Assembly: GCF_007750855.1 (NCBI RefSeq)
Contig: NZ_CP036291.1
Span: 3,844,001 to 3,908,000 of the forward strand
Length of the DNA stretch: 64,000 nt
Source: Pirellulimonas nuda
Lineage (GTDB): Bacteria > Planctomycetota > Planctomycetia > Pirellulales > Lacipirellulaceae
Direction: 5' to 3'
A program made the translations under genes and the position numbers. Shown piece after piece: positions 1-9,800 of this stretch. Numbering within the stretch: the stretch's first letter is position 1; each line of letters opens with the position of its first letter. The notes beneath the pieces were generated by a model. The model did not search any database. It was not told the DNA's origin and was given only the letters and a program-made list of their open reading frames with translations.

Positions 1-257
1 ATGTAGGCCGCGACCACCACCCCCGCTGCTTCTCGCTGTGGATGGCCGGCGGCGGGCTCAAGCGGGGACACGTGCACGGCGCCACCGACGACTACTGCTA
101 CAACGTGGTGGAAAACCCGGTGCACATCCACGACCTGCAGGCCACCATCCTCCGCCTGATGGGGGTCGACCACGAGCGGCTCACCTACCGCTTCATGGGA
201 CGCGACTTCCGCCTGACCGACGTCCACGGCCGCGTGGTGCACGACATCATCGCTTGA
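1..257 (+). CDS. DUF1501 family protein, C-terminal fragment (cut by window edge)
   Basis: The reading frame is open from base 3 and ends at 257, giving the last 84 residues. It begins with the G-R-D-H-H-P motif and continues with a glycine-rich stretch ending H-G-A-T-D, then a [11 protein letters not shown] stretch. These match the C-terminal end of DUF1501 proteins, an alkaline-phosphatase-superfamily group abundant in planctomycetes. The complete DUF1501 gene at 62055-63497 has the same terminal layout, with G-R-D-H-N, then H-E-A-V-D-G-I-V, then L-H-Q-F-G-L-D-H-E. In this phylum DUF1501 genes normally follow a DUF1549/DUF1553 gene, which would lie to the left of the window. The biochemical role of the family is unknown. 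Confidence 0.9.
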   Translation, partial: VGRDHHPRCFSLWMAGGGLKRGHVHGATDDYCYNVVENPVHIHDLQATILRLMGVDHERLTYRFMGRDFRLTDVHGRVVHDIIA

Positions 258-990
258 AGCCGCGCCGCCCTCCGTCGGCCCCGCGCCAACGCGGCCGATG
301 GTTTTGTCCTTTTGTCCGGTGTCTGGCGGCATGTTTTTCGTCGGCTCGCGGGTAACCGAGGGGGGCGGCTGCTGTGGCGTAACGACTTACGTCGACCGAC
401 GCGCCTGCCGGCCGCGTTGGGCGGGACAAAACCCTCCGACCGGCGTACACAATTCCCCCCAATCGGACACCTCGGGGACGAAACCGTGCGCAGCGGGCGC
501 CGCCGGACCGGCCGCGCCGTCCGCGCGCACCGCCCCCGGCTCGGCTTCCTCCGGCGGAGGTCGATTGCTACGCGATTATCCCGCCGGGGGTGGCTATTTG
601 CGAGCGCGTTCTAGAAAGACCGCCGGCATTGACGGCGGCTGGGCGCCCATCGGGTTCGTCGAATGTAAGCAGCGAACGCACGCCGCCGCGACGCCTGCTG
701 AGGTCCTGCGCCGTTGCGAACGCCCGGACGCGACGCTGGAGGGGGGCTCCGGCTGTCCCGGGGGATGGGTCAAGAATGAGTCCACCATCCTAAAACGAAC
801 CACGAAGCACACGAAGAACGTCAACAGGGATGACCCATGACCCAGTGACACTGACCACAGGAGGCGCGCATGCCTAAGGTCGACATCGCCATCGACGATC
901 GTCCGAAGGCGATCCCTTCGTACGTCCTTCGTGCCCCGTCGTGACCTTCGTGGTCAGTCTCGATTTGGTGGCGAAGCTCCTGAGCCGATC
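258..990. other. gene-free stretch with a short inverted word pair
   Basis: No convincing gene lies here. There is one inverted word pair: ACCACGAAGCACACGAAG at 799-816 and a diverged reverse complement ending CTTCGTGGT at 927-954. A 24-codon frame at 870-944 starts with ATG and has a near-ideal AGGAGG Shine-Dalgarno sequence seven bases upstream. It resembles nothing I recognise and may be the 5' remnant of a lost gene. The stretch lies between the end of the DUF1501 gene and the 3' end of the minus-strand FecR gene, so it should hold the terminators of both. Confidence 0.5.
799..954. repeat. inverted word pair (ACCACGAAG ... CTTCGTGGT)
   Basis: The left arm at 799-816 reads ACCACGAAGCACACGAAG. 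The right arm at 927-954 carries CTTCGTG and then CTTCGTGGT, the reverse complement with a short insertion. The arms flank about 110 bases. A better-preserved element of the same design sits at 34624-34787. Such words are common between genes in planctomycetes and verrucomicrobia, from general knowledge; their function is not known. Confidence 0.4.
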
Positions 991-2730
991 CTACGGGACG
1001 TCGAACGTAACCCCCCCGATAGACGCGTACTTTCCTTGCACCCGCAAATCAATCTCGATGACGTCCCCCTGCTGGGGGCGGCCGATGTCGAAGAGGTAGA
1101 GGTCTCCGTCCAGGTCCTTGCTCTCGGTCGCGACACTCGCCTCGACGCCATTGATGCGGATTCGGATCTCAGCAGGCACCGTTTCCGGCAGGTCCGCGTT
1201 GTCCGTAAACACGCCCAGCCGAAACCCGGTTGGGGGGAGGTCGTCGCCGAGGGCGAGACTGCAGATCTCAATCTCAGAACCAGGCGCTGCGTCCTGCGGG
1301 TTCCCTTCATCCGCGGGATAGGTCAGCACGCCCGATTTGACGGCGCCAGAACCCCCGTTGTCGGGCGCCCGCGGGTCGACCATGTCCAAGTACTCTTGGC
1401 GTCCCCCCACGGAAAAAACACCTCGCGACGCGGCAAGCCCGTCGGGGAACTCCGGGCTACCGCGGAGGAAGCCTGGCTTCTCAAACAGCATCTTCTCGTA
1501 GGCCGGAGCGTAACCCTTCCGATCGACGACCTCTCGGACATTGAAAAAATAGTACCCCGCTGATCCGAAAACGTCGTCGCCGTCTACATCGAGCGGTTTC
1601 GATAGAGCCGGTGATCGCAGGTGCATGCCCTCGCCCTCGACGACGCCCACGTACTGAATGGTCGTCGGCAGCCGGCGCATGAAGCGGTCTTGGTCGATCT
1701 GTCCGATCACGGCGGCGCGGTTGCTGGCGACGAAAGCGGCTTGGCCCGCTGATAGGCTAAGGGGCTCACCGGCCTGGTCCGCTCCGCCCGCCTCACTCCG
1801 CGACGCGACCGTGACCCCCCCTTCAAACACGTGCACATGGAGCTCGTCAATCTTTGGCGACGCCTCAACGCCGAACTCGGTGCCAAGGTCGACAATCGTG
1901 GCGAGCGAGGTCTCTACCGTGAAACCGGAGGCCTCGGGTGGAACCCTCCCGACCAGCTTCCCCTGCACCAGCCGAACGCGATTCTTGCCCTGCAAGTCGA
2001 TTTCCAGCGGGGCCTCCAAGATCGCGTGCGCGCCGCTGTCCAACCGGAGCTGCACCAGCCCGGCCGTCAACTTGTAACGCCCCGACTTGATCCGCGCCCC
2101 GGCGCCGGAGGGTTGGGGGTCCTGCCTGCCGGGCCGAAGGGGGGCGTTGGCCCCGCCGGGGGCTGTCGGCTCGTCTGCGTCGCCAACCGCAAACCATTGT
2201 GCGTCGACCGAATCACTGATGGTCGCCACGGGCCGCCTGGCGGCCGCAATAGGCAGGCCCCCTGGCTCTTTGGGGAGAACCACAAACCTCAGCATCAGCA
2301 GCAGCAGGGCCGCGGTGGACCAAGCCGCCACGGAAACCGCCCAGGTCGATCTTGAACGCGGCGCCGAGGGGCTTGATGATTCTGCAAGATGGAGCGACTG
2401 CGCGGCGTTCTGCAACGCCAGCGTACGCGCTTCTCTTTCTTCGCGCGCGCGCTGCTCGATCCGCTCCGCTTCTTCGAGCAACTCAAGCATGACTTCTGGG
2501 TCGACGTCCGACCCGATCGCGCTGCTTCGATTCGCGTTGCTCGCGCCCCATAGGCGCAGGATGTCTGTCTGCGTGACGTAGCGAAGGTAGACCTGTTGAG
2601 CCTTCGGGTTGGACGCGAGCAGGGACTCGAGCTTCGCGATCCCTTCCTCGGGAGAACCCGTCAACAGGGCCTGGGTTAGCGCCTCGTGCACCTGATCGAA
2701 GAGCGCTCTTTCCTCCATTGACTGCGCCAT
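991..2730 (-). CDS. FecR-domain membrane protein, partner of the adjacent sigma factor
   Basis: A 579-residue protein. The N-terminal 110 residues are helical and charged (M-A-Q-S-M-E-E-R onward). A single membrane segment lies at about residues 129-152, and a FecR domain at about 215-315 shows the typical R-I-K-S-G-R-Y-K-L-T-A-G-L-V-Q-L-R and I-V-D-L-G-T-E-F-G-V features. The last 240 residues form a beta-rich extracytoplasmic domain that I cannot name. The start codon lies two bases after the stop of the sigma-factor gene, so the two are co-transcribed and probably translationally coupled. In this arrangement FecR-like proteins act as membrane-bound regulators of the sigma factor, sensing something outside the cytoplasm; that role is inferred here. 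The N-terminal half matches the sigma-contacting region expected for an anti-sigma function. Confidence 0.85.
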   Translation of the reverse strand: MAQSMEERALFDQVHEALTQALLTGSPEEGIAKLESLLASNPKAQQVYLRYVTQTDILRLWGASNANRSSAIGSDVDPEVMLELLEEAERIEQRAREEREARTLALQNAAQSLHLAESSSPSAPRSRSTWAVSVAAWSTAALLLLMLRFVVLPKEPGGLPIAAARRPVATISDSVDAQWFAVGDADEPTAPGGANAPLRPGRQDPQPSGAGARIKSGRYKLTAGLVQLRLDSGAHAILEAPLEIDLQGKNRVRLVQGKLVGRVPPEASGFTVETSLATIVDLGTEFGVEASPKIDELHVHVFEGGVTVASRSEAGGADQAGEPLSLSAGQAAFVASNRAAVIGQIDQDRFMRRLPTTIQYVGVVEGEGMHLRSPALSKPLDVDGDDVFGSAGYYFFNVREVVDRKGYAPAYEKMLFEKPGFLRGSPEFPDGLAASRGVFSVGGRQEYLDMVDPRAPDNGGSGAVKSGVLTYPADEGNPQDAAPGSEIEICSLALGDDLPPTGFRLGVFTDNADLPETVPAEIRIRINGVEASVATESKDLDGDLYLFDIGRPQQGDVIEIDLRVQGKYASIGGVTFDVP

Positions 2731-2732
2731 TG

Positions 2733-3272
2733 CTATGCCTTGCCTTCAGCCTGGATACGTCGGACGATACATTCATGCAGCGCAGCGCGGCTCCGGTACA
2801 GGGCCTTTTGTGCGGCGGCGAGCGTCATGCCACACGACCTTGCAACCTCGTCCATGCGTGTGGGACCCCCGTAGACGCGGGCCAGCAGCGCTTGGCTCTT
2901 CTTGCTCAGGCGCTTCAAGCAAGACTCGAGCGATTGAGAGTAAAGGTCCAGCTCCTTCTCGCAGTTCGAGTAACTCAACTCCAACGCGGCGAGCAGCTCG
3001 GTCGAGAACACGAGCTTCTCTCTCCCTAGCTTCTTTCGATAAGACAACACCTGATAGTAGGCGATGCTCCTTGCCCAGGTATCGAAAGACTTGCTGGGGT
3101 CGTAGTTGTCAAACTGCTGCCACAGGCGGAGCTTGGTCTCTTGCAGCAGCTCGTCGGCGTCGGCGAAATTCGGCACAACCGAGAGCACGAACGCGGCGAG
3201 CCGACGCTCACAGCCCGCCAGCAACGAAACAAAACGGGTCGCGTTGTCGGCTGGCCCGGGTGGTTGCGACAT
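2733..3272 (-). CDS. ECF-type sigma-70 factor, Rhodopirellula/Verrucomicrobium class
   Basis: The 179-residue protein has a sigma-2 region with A-D-E-L-L-Q-E-T, then F-D-T-W-A-R-S-I-A-Y-Y-Q-V. It has a sigma-4 helix-turn-helix with M-D-E-V-A-R-S-C-G-M-T-L-A-A-A-Q-K-A-L-Y-R-S-R. This is the layout of the planctomycete and verrucomicrobial sigma family often paired with FecR proteins. I place the start at the ATG giving M-S-Q-P-P-G-P-A-D-N; an upstream in-frame ATG at 3323 would add 17 residues with a poorly conserved, arginine-rich sequence. The FecR gene follows after two bases. It probably directs RNA polymerase to genes for surface proteins, possibly the neighbouring island, but no target promoter motif was identified. 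Confidence 0.9.
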   Translation of the reverse strand: MSQPPGPADNATRFVSLLAGCERRLAAFVLSVVPNFADADELLQETKLRLWQQFDNYDPSKSFDTWARSIAYYQVLSYRKKLGREKLVFSTELLAALELSYSNCEKELDLYSQSLESCLKRLSKKSQALLARVYGGPTRMDEVARSCGMTLAAAQKALYRSRAALHECIVRRIQAEGKA

Positions 3273-4094
3273 GGCCTCCTCAGGCTGTGGTCGGCGTCGT
3301 TCTTGCAATCGCAAGCAAAGCATAGGGATGAGAGGACCCGGCCGTCGACCCCGAGCAAAGAGGCAACGCCCAGCGGCCGGCGCCGATCAGACCTGCCGGA
3401 CCAAACCGCGTGAGCCCAGCAGCCCTACCAGCCGCCGCGCCGGCCCCACCCACAGCTCAAGGGACCCTGCAAAATAGCCAGTTCGCCCCGCAGGGGTCAA
3501 GTCGCTGCCGGGGACAGAAGTTTCTTTCGACTTCTTCGAAGAATAATGTCCGGGTCTGAATCGAAGCGGCCTAATACTCATGGCCGATGCGGTCCGCTCT
3601 GGCGGATTCGTTGCGGCTGAGGGGCCTCACACTCGAGCCCGTCGTTCGGGGGCTGGTGTCGTGGCTCAAGGTGCTTTTGGCTATTCAGAGCGCTCGTTCA
3701 GGAGTGGGATCGTTGACGCCACCGTGGCGCTTAGATGCCGCGCGCCGAACCGGCTGCTGAGAGGGCGACGGCGGAAGAACCTACGTGGTCGCTCCGGAGC
3801 GGAGGCGCCGGCTTCCCTACGGACGACACCCTACAACAGAACTTGATTGACCTTGCTTGCGAGCGGAAGCTTGGCGAATCGGCCCTCGCGGCGACGCCCG
3901 CACCGCGCAATTCATTTGACCCCAACGGAACTTTGAGTTTTTTGTGGAGCTTGAGTCTTCGACTTGTTGGAGTGCACATCGTGCTGCTCGAGGCCGCCGA
4001 GCCGTTTCGGCGCATCTCGAAGAGTAACCGTGCCTTTTGTGGTCTTTTCCTCTGCAACTTGTTGCTTTTCCTTTTGAAGATGAGGGTGAATCTA
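3273..4094. other. divergent intergenic region between sigma factor and PEP-CTERM gene
   Basis: About 820 bases with no recognisable gene. It separates two divergent transcription units, so promoters for both must lie here. Several open frames cross it, but their translations are arginine-rich and repetitive in the way of random high-GC sequence. A less GC-rich tract at about 4030-4095 (CTTTTGTGGTCTTTTCCTCT and following bases) lies directly upstream of the PEP-CTERM start and is the likeliest leader. I could not identify -35 or -10 boxes with confidence. Confidence 0.45.
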
Positions 4095-4904
4095 ATGAAG
4101 AGATTGGTGTACCGGCTCGGTCTACTGACCGCCACGCTTGGCATGCTGGCGACCGCTTCCCAGGCGTCCGCGGCGATTATCGCTAACGCCGCAGCAGACT
4201 ACGTCGCCGCCGCGGGCAGCCCTACGGCTGCTCTGTTGGCGCCGCCGACCGGCTGGAGCTACCTTGGCTCTGACGCGGTCAACGGCGGAACCGAAACGGC
4301 GCTAACGGCCGGCGCGGTGGGCAACCAGGGCGCGGCCTATCAAGGTTTCGTCGGCGTCTCGACCGCAGGAACGGCGGCCGTCTACGGCACCAACACGGCC
4401 GACCCAGCAGAGTTCGAGATCTTTAGCAATGGCGACGCCAACGGCGGCGTTGTAGGCGCCGACCTGCTGCTGCACCCGGGTCAAGGCGGGAACGCCGATG
4501 AGTACGTGATCGTCCGCTATACGATCTCGGCTGCCGACGCCCTTGGCGCCGCCCCCGGCGCCGGCGTCATCTCGGGCAGCTTCCGAGACCTGATTGTGGG
4601 TGGAGGCGCGGCCGCGCAGTCGATTTCTGCCGCCGTATACCATAACAGCGCCTCTCTCTTCAGTGTCGCTGGCGGAACCGCCGCTCAGAATACACCGGGA
4701 GTTTTGACGCAAGCTGCTGGGTCGTTCAACCTGACAGGCCTCACGTTCGCAGAAAACGATACAATCGACTTTGTGGTCGGCATCAACGGCCATTTCGGCG
4801 CCGATGAAACGGCGCTCCAAGCGACTATTTCAACAGTACCCGAGCCCGCCTCGTTGGCGCTGCTTGCGATCGGCTGCATCGGTTTGGTGGCCCGTCGACG
4901 CTAA
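4095..4904 (+). CDS. PEP-CTERM sorting-domain protein, first member of a local paralogue family
   Basis: A 269-residue exported protein. The start at 4095 gives M-K-R-L-V-Y-R followed by a hydrophobic signal peptide that ends A-S-Q-A-S-A-A. An AGGG ribosome site lies ten bases upstream, and an alternative ATG at 4080 adds five residues. The mature domain begins A-D-Y-V-A-A-A-G and contains [19 protein letters not shown] and [12 protein letters not shown]. This domain recurs in both modules at 6843-9150 and, more diverged, at 17842-18918. The C-terminus is V-P-E-P-A-S-L, a hydrophobic helix and R-R-R, the exosortase recognition signal. No function beyond surface or matrix association can be assigned; the repeated domain is probably a beta-sandwich. 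A DUF1559 gene and a lipoprotein gene follow on the same strand. Confidence 0.85.
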   Translation: MKRLVYRLGLLTATLGMLATASQASAAIIANAAADYVAAAGSPTAALLAPPTGWSYLGSDAVNGGTETALTAGAVGNQGAAYQGFVGVSTAGTAAVYGTNTADPAEFEIFSNGDANGGVVGADLLLHPGQGGNADEYVIVRYTISAADALGAAPGAGVISGSFRDLIVGGGAAAQSISAAVYHNSASLFSVAGGTAAQNTPGVLTQAAGSFNLTGLTFAENDTIDFVVGINGHFGADETALQATISTVPEPASLALLAIGCIGLVARRR

Positions 4905-4926
4905 TGGCGGATGGACGCTCAATCTT

Positions 4927-4967
4927 GATGGGGCCACGTTCTGCGGCAGCGGGGCGTGGCCCCCATC
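4927..4967 (+). terminator. stem-loop downstream of PEP-CTERM gene
   Basis: GGGGCCACG pairs perfectly with CGTGGCCCC around a 16-base loop, and flanking GAT/ATC extends the stem across a one-base bulge. It starts 23 bases after the stop at 4904. No T-run follows, so it may be a processing or stability hairpin and not a classic intrinsic terminator. Confidence 0.5.
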
Positions 4968-5040
4968 ACTTGGAAGCAGATCACTTGGAAGCAGATCACT
5001 TGGAAGCAGATCACTTGGAAGCAGATCACTTGGAAGCAGA
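4966..5040 (+). repeat. five perfect tandem copies of a 15-bp unit
   Basis: The unit TCACTTGGAAGCAGA is repeated five times without a mismatch. A second, two-copy 15-bp repeat, GCAGAGCCCGTAGAC / GCAGAGCCCGTGGGC, follows immediately. The array lies between the PEP-CTERM gene and the DUF1559 gene. In one frame it would encode L-G-S-R-S repeats, but no start codon or protein family supports translation there. Perfect copies suggest recent slippage. Confidence 0.9.
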
Positions 5041-5160
5041 GCCCGTAGACGCAGAGCCCGTGGGCGGAGCGGAGCGGCGCCTGCCGCTAAGCGGGAGGTT
5101 CTCGCCGGGGGAGTAGTCCCGGAGAAATTTCATGACACTCATTCGAGACCGGAGTCCTTC

Positions 5161-6216
5161 ATGGACGGAACAAACAAAAGGCGTTGTATGAAGTCGATCG
5201 CCCCTGGTTGTGGAGCCTCTGGCCGTGTGCGCGGCCTCGGCTTCACGCTCGTTGAGCTGCTGGTCGTCATCGCGATCATCGGCATCCTGGTCGCCATGCT
5301 GCTTCCCGCGGTCCAGTCGGCGCGGGAGTCGGCGCGGCGGGCGATGTGCACGAACCATCTCAAGCAGATCGGGATCGCGCTGCACAACTGCCACGACGTT
5401 CACCAGAAGTTCCCCCAGGCCGGCGGCTACTTCCCCCGCGTAACCTCCACTCCCTCGGCGGTTGGGCCCGCGGTGTTGAGCTCCGCCCAGTACTTCCTGC
5501 TCCCGTTCATGGAGGAATCGGTCCTGTACGAAACCATCGGCAACGAGACCCCCTCCGCGAGCAAGAGCACGCAGAACACCGCCACGCTCTTCTTGGCGAA
5601 CAACCCGTACGGGGTGCCGCCGGCGGGCTACCTGTGCCCTTCGGACCAGAGCTCGGACACGCCGGGCATCAATTCATGGTCGAACGGCAATCAGTTTGGC
5701 ACCACCAGCTACGTCGCCAACGTTCAGGCGCTTGGCAACTACTACCAATCGAACAAGACGGCGCTGCAGCCGTTTAAGGACTCGTACATGAAGTTCGCGA
5801 AGGCAACCGACGGCTCCAGCAAGACCGTGGTGTTCGCCGAGCGGTACTATGTCTGCCCGACCCCTTCGGAGCAGGCCAACGGCCGCACGGCCTGGCTGGG
5901 AACGCTCCCCACCCCCAACGACCCGGTGTTCTCTTGGTGCATCAAGGAGGGCTCGGTAGTGAGGCCGCTGATCGAGCCGCCGCAGATCTCGCCAGACCCG
6001 ATCGATTGCAACAAGAACACCACTCAAACCGCCCACCCCGGCGCCATGAACATCCTCATGATGGACGGCAGCGTGCAGACCGTGGGGGGCGACGTTGAGG
6101 ATGACGAGTGGTCGTTCATGATCCTGCCCCAGGACGGCGGCGACAACAGTGTGCTGAACCTGTACAGCAACTGCCCAGAGGCAGCGGCCGCCGGCAGCGG
6201 CGGGCCGGTGCTCTAG
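5161..6216 (+). CDS. DUF1559 protein with type IV pilin-like N-terminus
   Basis: A 351-residue protein. About 25 residues after the start comes the prepilin-like motif [19 protein letters not shown], cleaved after the glycine by a prepilin peptidase in related proteins. The DUF1559 signatures follow: [14 protein letters not shown], a Y-L-C-P-S-D motif and, near the end, [17 protein letters not shown] codons at 5161 and 5188 are both possible; 5161 has GGAG eight bases upstream and 5188 has AAAGG. Planctomycetes carry dozens of these proteins, thought to form pseudopilus-like structures, but the function is not established. It lies between a PEP-CTERM gene and a lipoprotein gene, an order found again at 51203-53196. 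Confidence 0.9.
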   Translation: MDGTNKRRCMKSIAPGCGASGRVRGLGFTLVELLVVIAIIGILVAMLLPAVQSARESARRAMCTNHLKQIGIALHNCHDVHQKFPQAGGYFPRVTSTPSAVGPAVLSSAQYFLLPFMEESVLYETIGNETPSASKSTQNTATLFLANNPYGVPPAGYLCPSDQSSDTPGINSWSNGNQFGTTSYVANVQALGNYYQSNKTALQPFKDSYMKFAKATDGSSKTVVFAERYYVCPTPSEQANGRTAWLGTLPTPNDPVFSWCIKEGSVVRPLIEPPQISPDPIDCNKNTTQTAHPGAMNILMMDGSVQTVGGDVEDDEWSFMILPQDGGDNSVLNLYSNCPEAAAAGSGGPVL

Positions 6217-6298
6217 CCCGTCTCGACCCAGAACAGCAGGCCGCACCGGGCGTCTCGCAATCCCGCAGGAACGTCAAGCAGTGGAACAAGAGGTCTAG

Positions 6299-6697
6299 AT
6301 GAAGAGAAACAGAATGGCGCTCGCGCTCGCCGCGGTGTTGCTGGTGTGCGGCGGGTGCTCCGAGAAACCCATCGTTCCTTCCAACCGGACGAGGGTCTCG
6401 GGGGTCGTGCTGCTGGACGGTCAACCGCTCAAGGGGGGGACGGTTGGCTTCACGCTTGCCACGCCCCCGCACTCGAGGGGGTCCACCGGGATCCGCTCCG
6501 ATGGCACGTTCACCATTACCGCGGCGCCCAAGGGAGAGTGCCTGGTTACGGTGGAGACAGAATCGCTCCTGCTCGGATCGGAGTCGAGCTACGTCAAGAT
6601 TCCACGCGAGTACTCCGACCCCAAGAAGTCTGGCCTGAAAGCGACGATCACCCCTGAAGGGGGCGAATTCACGTTTGAGTTGAAGTCGAAGCGCTAG
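6299..6697 (+). CDS. small lipoprotein with carboxypeptidase-regulatory-like beta fold
   Basis: A 132-residue protein with a signal peptide and a lipobox-like L-V-C-G-G-C, whose cysteine would be lipidated at residue 20. The rest has V-S-G-V-V-L-L-D-G-Q-P-L-K-G-G-T-V and then S-D-G-T-F-T-I, typical of the small transthyretin- or carboxypeptidase-regulatory-like lipoproteins that follow DUF1559 genes in planctomycetes. The start ATG at 6299 overlaps the end of GGTCTAG, and the ribosome site is weak (GAGG). The homologue at 52771-53196 occupies the same position in the second cassette. No binding partner is known. Confidence 0.8.
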   Translation: MKRNRMALALAAVLLVCGGCSEKPIVPSNRTRVSGVVLLDGQPLKGGTVGFTLATPPHSRGSTGIRSDGTFTITAAPKGECLVTVETESLLLGSESSYVKIPREYSDPKKSGLKATITPEGGEFTFELKSKR

Positions 6698-6723
6698 CCG
6701 TTGCAGGCGAGTCTGGGCTAGCG
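6692..6723 (+). terminator. stem-loop overlapping the lipoprotein stop codon
   Basis: CGCTAGCC pairs with GGCTAGCG across a 16-base loop, and the left arm contains the TAG stop of the lipoprotein gene. There is no T-run. It marks the likely end of the PEP-CTERM, DUF1559 and lipoprotein cassette, before the independent start at 6843. Confidence 0.45.
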
Positions 6724-6842
6724 GCACGGTACGCCGGAGCGGGAGAGCGCGTCGGTGGCGGCGACAGCCGCAGCGCAGCCTCACGGCGGGCGTCGTCTGC
6801 TCATCTCTTTGATACTTTTCGATTGAGGCAGGAGCGATAGTT

Positions 6843-9800
6843 ATGAATACTTTTGCAGTCCGAGTTGGCCTGCTGGTCGCCATGTTTTGCGTCCAAGGGG
6901 TTGTGTCCCGCACCGACGCAATGGTGATCGCCGACGCCGCGGCGGACTACGTCGCTGCCGCCGGCGGCCCCACCACCGCGTTGACCACGCCGCCTCCTGG
7001 CTGGAGCTACCTGGGCGCCGATGCGGCCAACGGCGGCGCCGAGGTGACGCTTACCGCGGGTCAAGTCGGGAACGTGGACCCTGCCTATCAAGGCTTCGTC
7101 GGCGTTTCTGGCTTCGGAACGGCGGCCGTCTATGGCACGAACACCGCGGACCCAGCGGAGTTCGAGATTTTTAGCAATGGCGACGCCAACGGCGCGGTTG
7201 TCGGTACGGACCTGCTGCTCCACCCAGGCCAAGCTGGTAATGCCGATCAGTTTGTCATCGCTCGCTACACGATTTCCGCCGCCGACGTCGCGAATTCTGC
7301 TGGTTTGACTGGCGTCATCTCTGGCAGCTTCCGGGAACTGGTCGTTGGGGGGGGCGCGGCCGCCCAGTCGGTGAGCGTCGAAATTTTTCAGAACGGGGCC
7401 TCCCTCTTCTCTGCTCTTGGCGGAACAACAGCTCAGGGAACGCCAGGAATATTGGAGCAATCTGCTGGAAGTTTCAACCTGACGGGCCTGACGTTTGCCC
7501 AGAACGATACGATCGACTTTGTGGTAGGGATCAACGGGCACTTTGGCGCCGACGAGGCGGCGCTTCGTGCGACGATCTCACTTGTGCCCGAGAACGAGGT
7601 AGACGTTTCGGCCTCCCTGGAGATCGATCGCGACACGGGCTCGATAGCGATCAAGACGTCCGTGGGCGTGACTCCGTTGAATATCCTTGGCTACAAGATC
7701 TCCTCGCCGTCGCGGTCTTTGGACCGCGGCGCGTGGCGGTCGATCGCAGGAAACTACGATGTCGGCAACCCCGGCCCCAATCAGCTCGACCCCAACGACG
7801 CGTGGACGGAGCTGACCGCGGACCCGGGCGACGGTTCGGAGCTCAGTGAGCTAGAAACCGACGGCGGCGACGGGGCGTTTCTCGCGGCGTCGCTGGACAT
7901 CGACCTCGGCAGCGGAGACGGGTCGACCACGTTCGGACCTTGGCTTCAGAACCCGGTAGAAGACGTTCGGGCGGAACTGCTCCTTAGCGGCGGCGCCGTG
8001 CTGTCGATCCCGGTCAGCTTCGTCGGGAACAACGGCGCAGCGTTCGAGCGATCGGACCTCGACTTCGACGGCGACATCGATACCGACGACTGGATGGTCT
8101 ATCGCGACGGCCTGGACACCGACCTTGCTGGCTTGCTGCCGGCGTTGGCCTATCAGGCGGGCGACCTGGACGGCGACTTCGACAACGACGTCGAGGACTT
8201 CGCGATCTTCAAGGCCGATTTCGAGAACGCGAACCCCGGGATGACGCTCGCGAGCGCGCTCGCCGTGCCGGAGCCGGCCGGGGCGTCTTGCCTGCTGGTG
8301 GGGGCGGCGGCCTTGCTGTTGCTCAGCAGGCGGAAGGGCGATTGCGACCCCTGCAATCAACACGACGAAGTTAACCTAGAGAGGAGTTCAGCCGTGCGAC
8401 AACGAAGAAGGCTTCTGGCGGCCCGGGTGCTGCCCTCCTGCCTGGCGGCAGGCATCGCGATTGGCGCCGCCTCCAGCAGTTCGGCCCAAGTGATCGCCGA
8501 CGCCGCGGCGGACTACGTTACCGCCGCCGGCGGCCCTACCGGCGTGTTAACGACGCCGCCGACAGGCTGGAGTTACCTCGGCGCCACTGCGGCCAATGGC
8601 GGGACGGAGGTGGCGCTTACCGCTGGTCAAGTCGGCAACGTGGGCGCCGCCTACCAAGGTTTCGTAGGCGTTTCTACCGCGGGAACGGCGGCCGTTTATG
8701 GCACGAACACCGCCGGCTCGGCGGAGTTCGAAATCTTCGGCAATGGAGAGGCCAACGGCGCGGTGGTGGGCGCCGACCTGCTCCTCCACCCGGGTCAAGG
8801 AGGCAACGCCGATGCGTTCGTCATCGCCCGCTACACGATTTCCGCGGCCGATGTGCTAAATGCTGCCGCGGGCTCGGGCGCCATCTCAGGCAGCTTCCGA
8901 GACCTGATTGTTGGCGGAGGCGCGGCCGCCCAGTCGATTTCTGCCGCCGTGTATCAGAACAACACCTCTCTCTTCAGTACGGCCGGCGGAACCGTCGCCC
9001 AGGGCACGCCGGGGATACTGACGCAAGCCGCCGGCACGTTCGACCTGACAGGCCTCACGTTTGCGGAGAACGATACGATCGACTTTGAGGTCGGGATCAA
9101 CGGTCACTTCGGCGCCGACGAGACGGCGCTCCGGGCGACGATCACGCTCGGACCGCCGATCAACGTGCTTAAGATCGTCGCGAACCCCCTGACCGGCGCG
9201 CTATCGTTGCAGAACCCCAACGCGAATGTTGACTACGACATCGACTTCTACACGATCAAGAGCGACGCCATGGCGCTGTCGTTCGACGGGTGGAACAGCC
9301 TGCAGGACCAGAACCGGTCCGGGTTTCCTGCCGGCGACGGGTCCGGCAACGGCTGGGAGCAGTCGGGCGGCAGCGACGACGGAACCCTGACCGAGGCCTA
9401 CCTGACCGGCAGCTCCACCGTCGAGGCCGGCGCGTCCATCCCGTTGGGGTTGGCGTTCGACCCGTCGGTGTTCGGCGCCGCGAACGACGGGGATCTTACC
9501 TTCGAGTACCGCCTGGCCGGGACCGGTCAGGTTATCACCGGGACCGTCGAGTACGACAGCTCGGTCCTTCCAGGCGACTTTAACGCAGACGGATTGGTCA
9601 ACGCAGCGGACTACACGGTCTGGCGTGACAACCTCGGCGCAGCGGACGAATCGTCCCTAAACGGCGCCGGCAGCAACTCGGGCGGCGTCGATCAAGCCGA
9701 CTACGCACTGTGGAAGAGCAGCTTTGGGCAGCCGGCGGCCTCGGCCGTCGGATCGGCCGCAACCGCGGCGGTGCCCGAACCCGGCGCGATCGCGCTCGGC

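Noticed and set aside
3735-4094. N-terminal extension of the first PEP-CTERM protein
   Set aside because: It would bury the signal peptide behind 120 residues; the ATG at 4095 has a ribosome site and starts the signal peptide directly.
4966-5040. CRISPR-like array
   Set aside because: Units are contiguous with no spacers; this is a simple tandem repeat.
4771-5160. Upstream extension of the DUF1559 frame through the 15-bp array (L-G-S-R-S repeats)
   Set aside because: It overlaps the PEP-CTERM gene, lacks a ribosome site and would put 130 residues before the pilin signal, which must be near the N-terminus.
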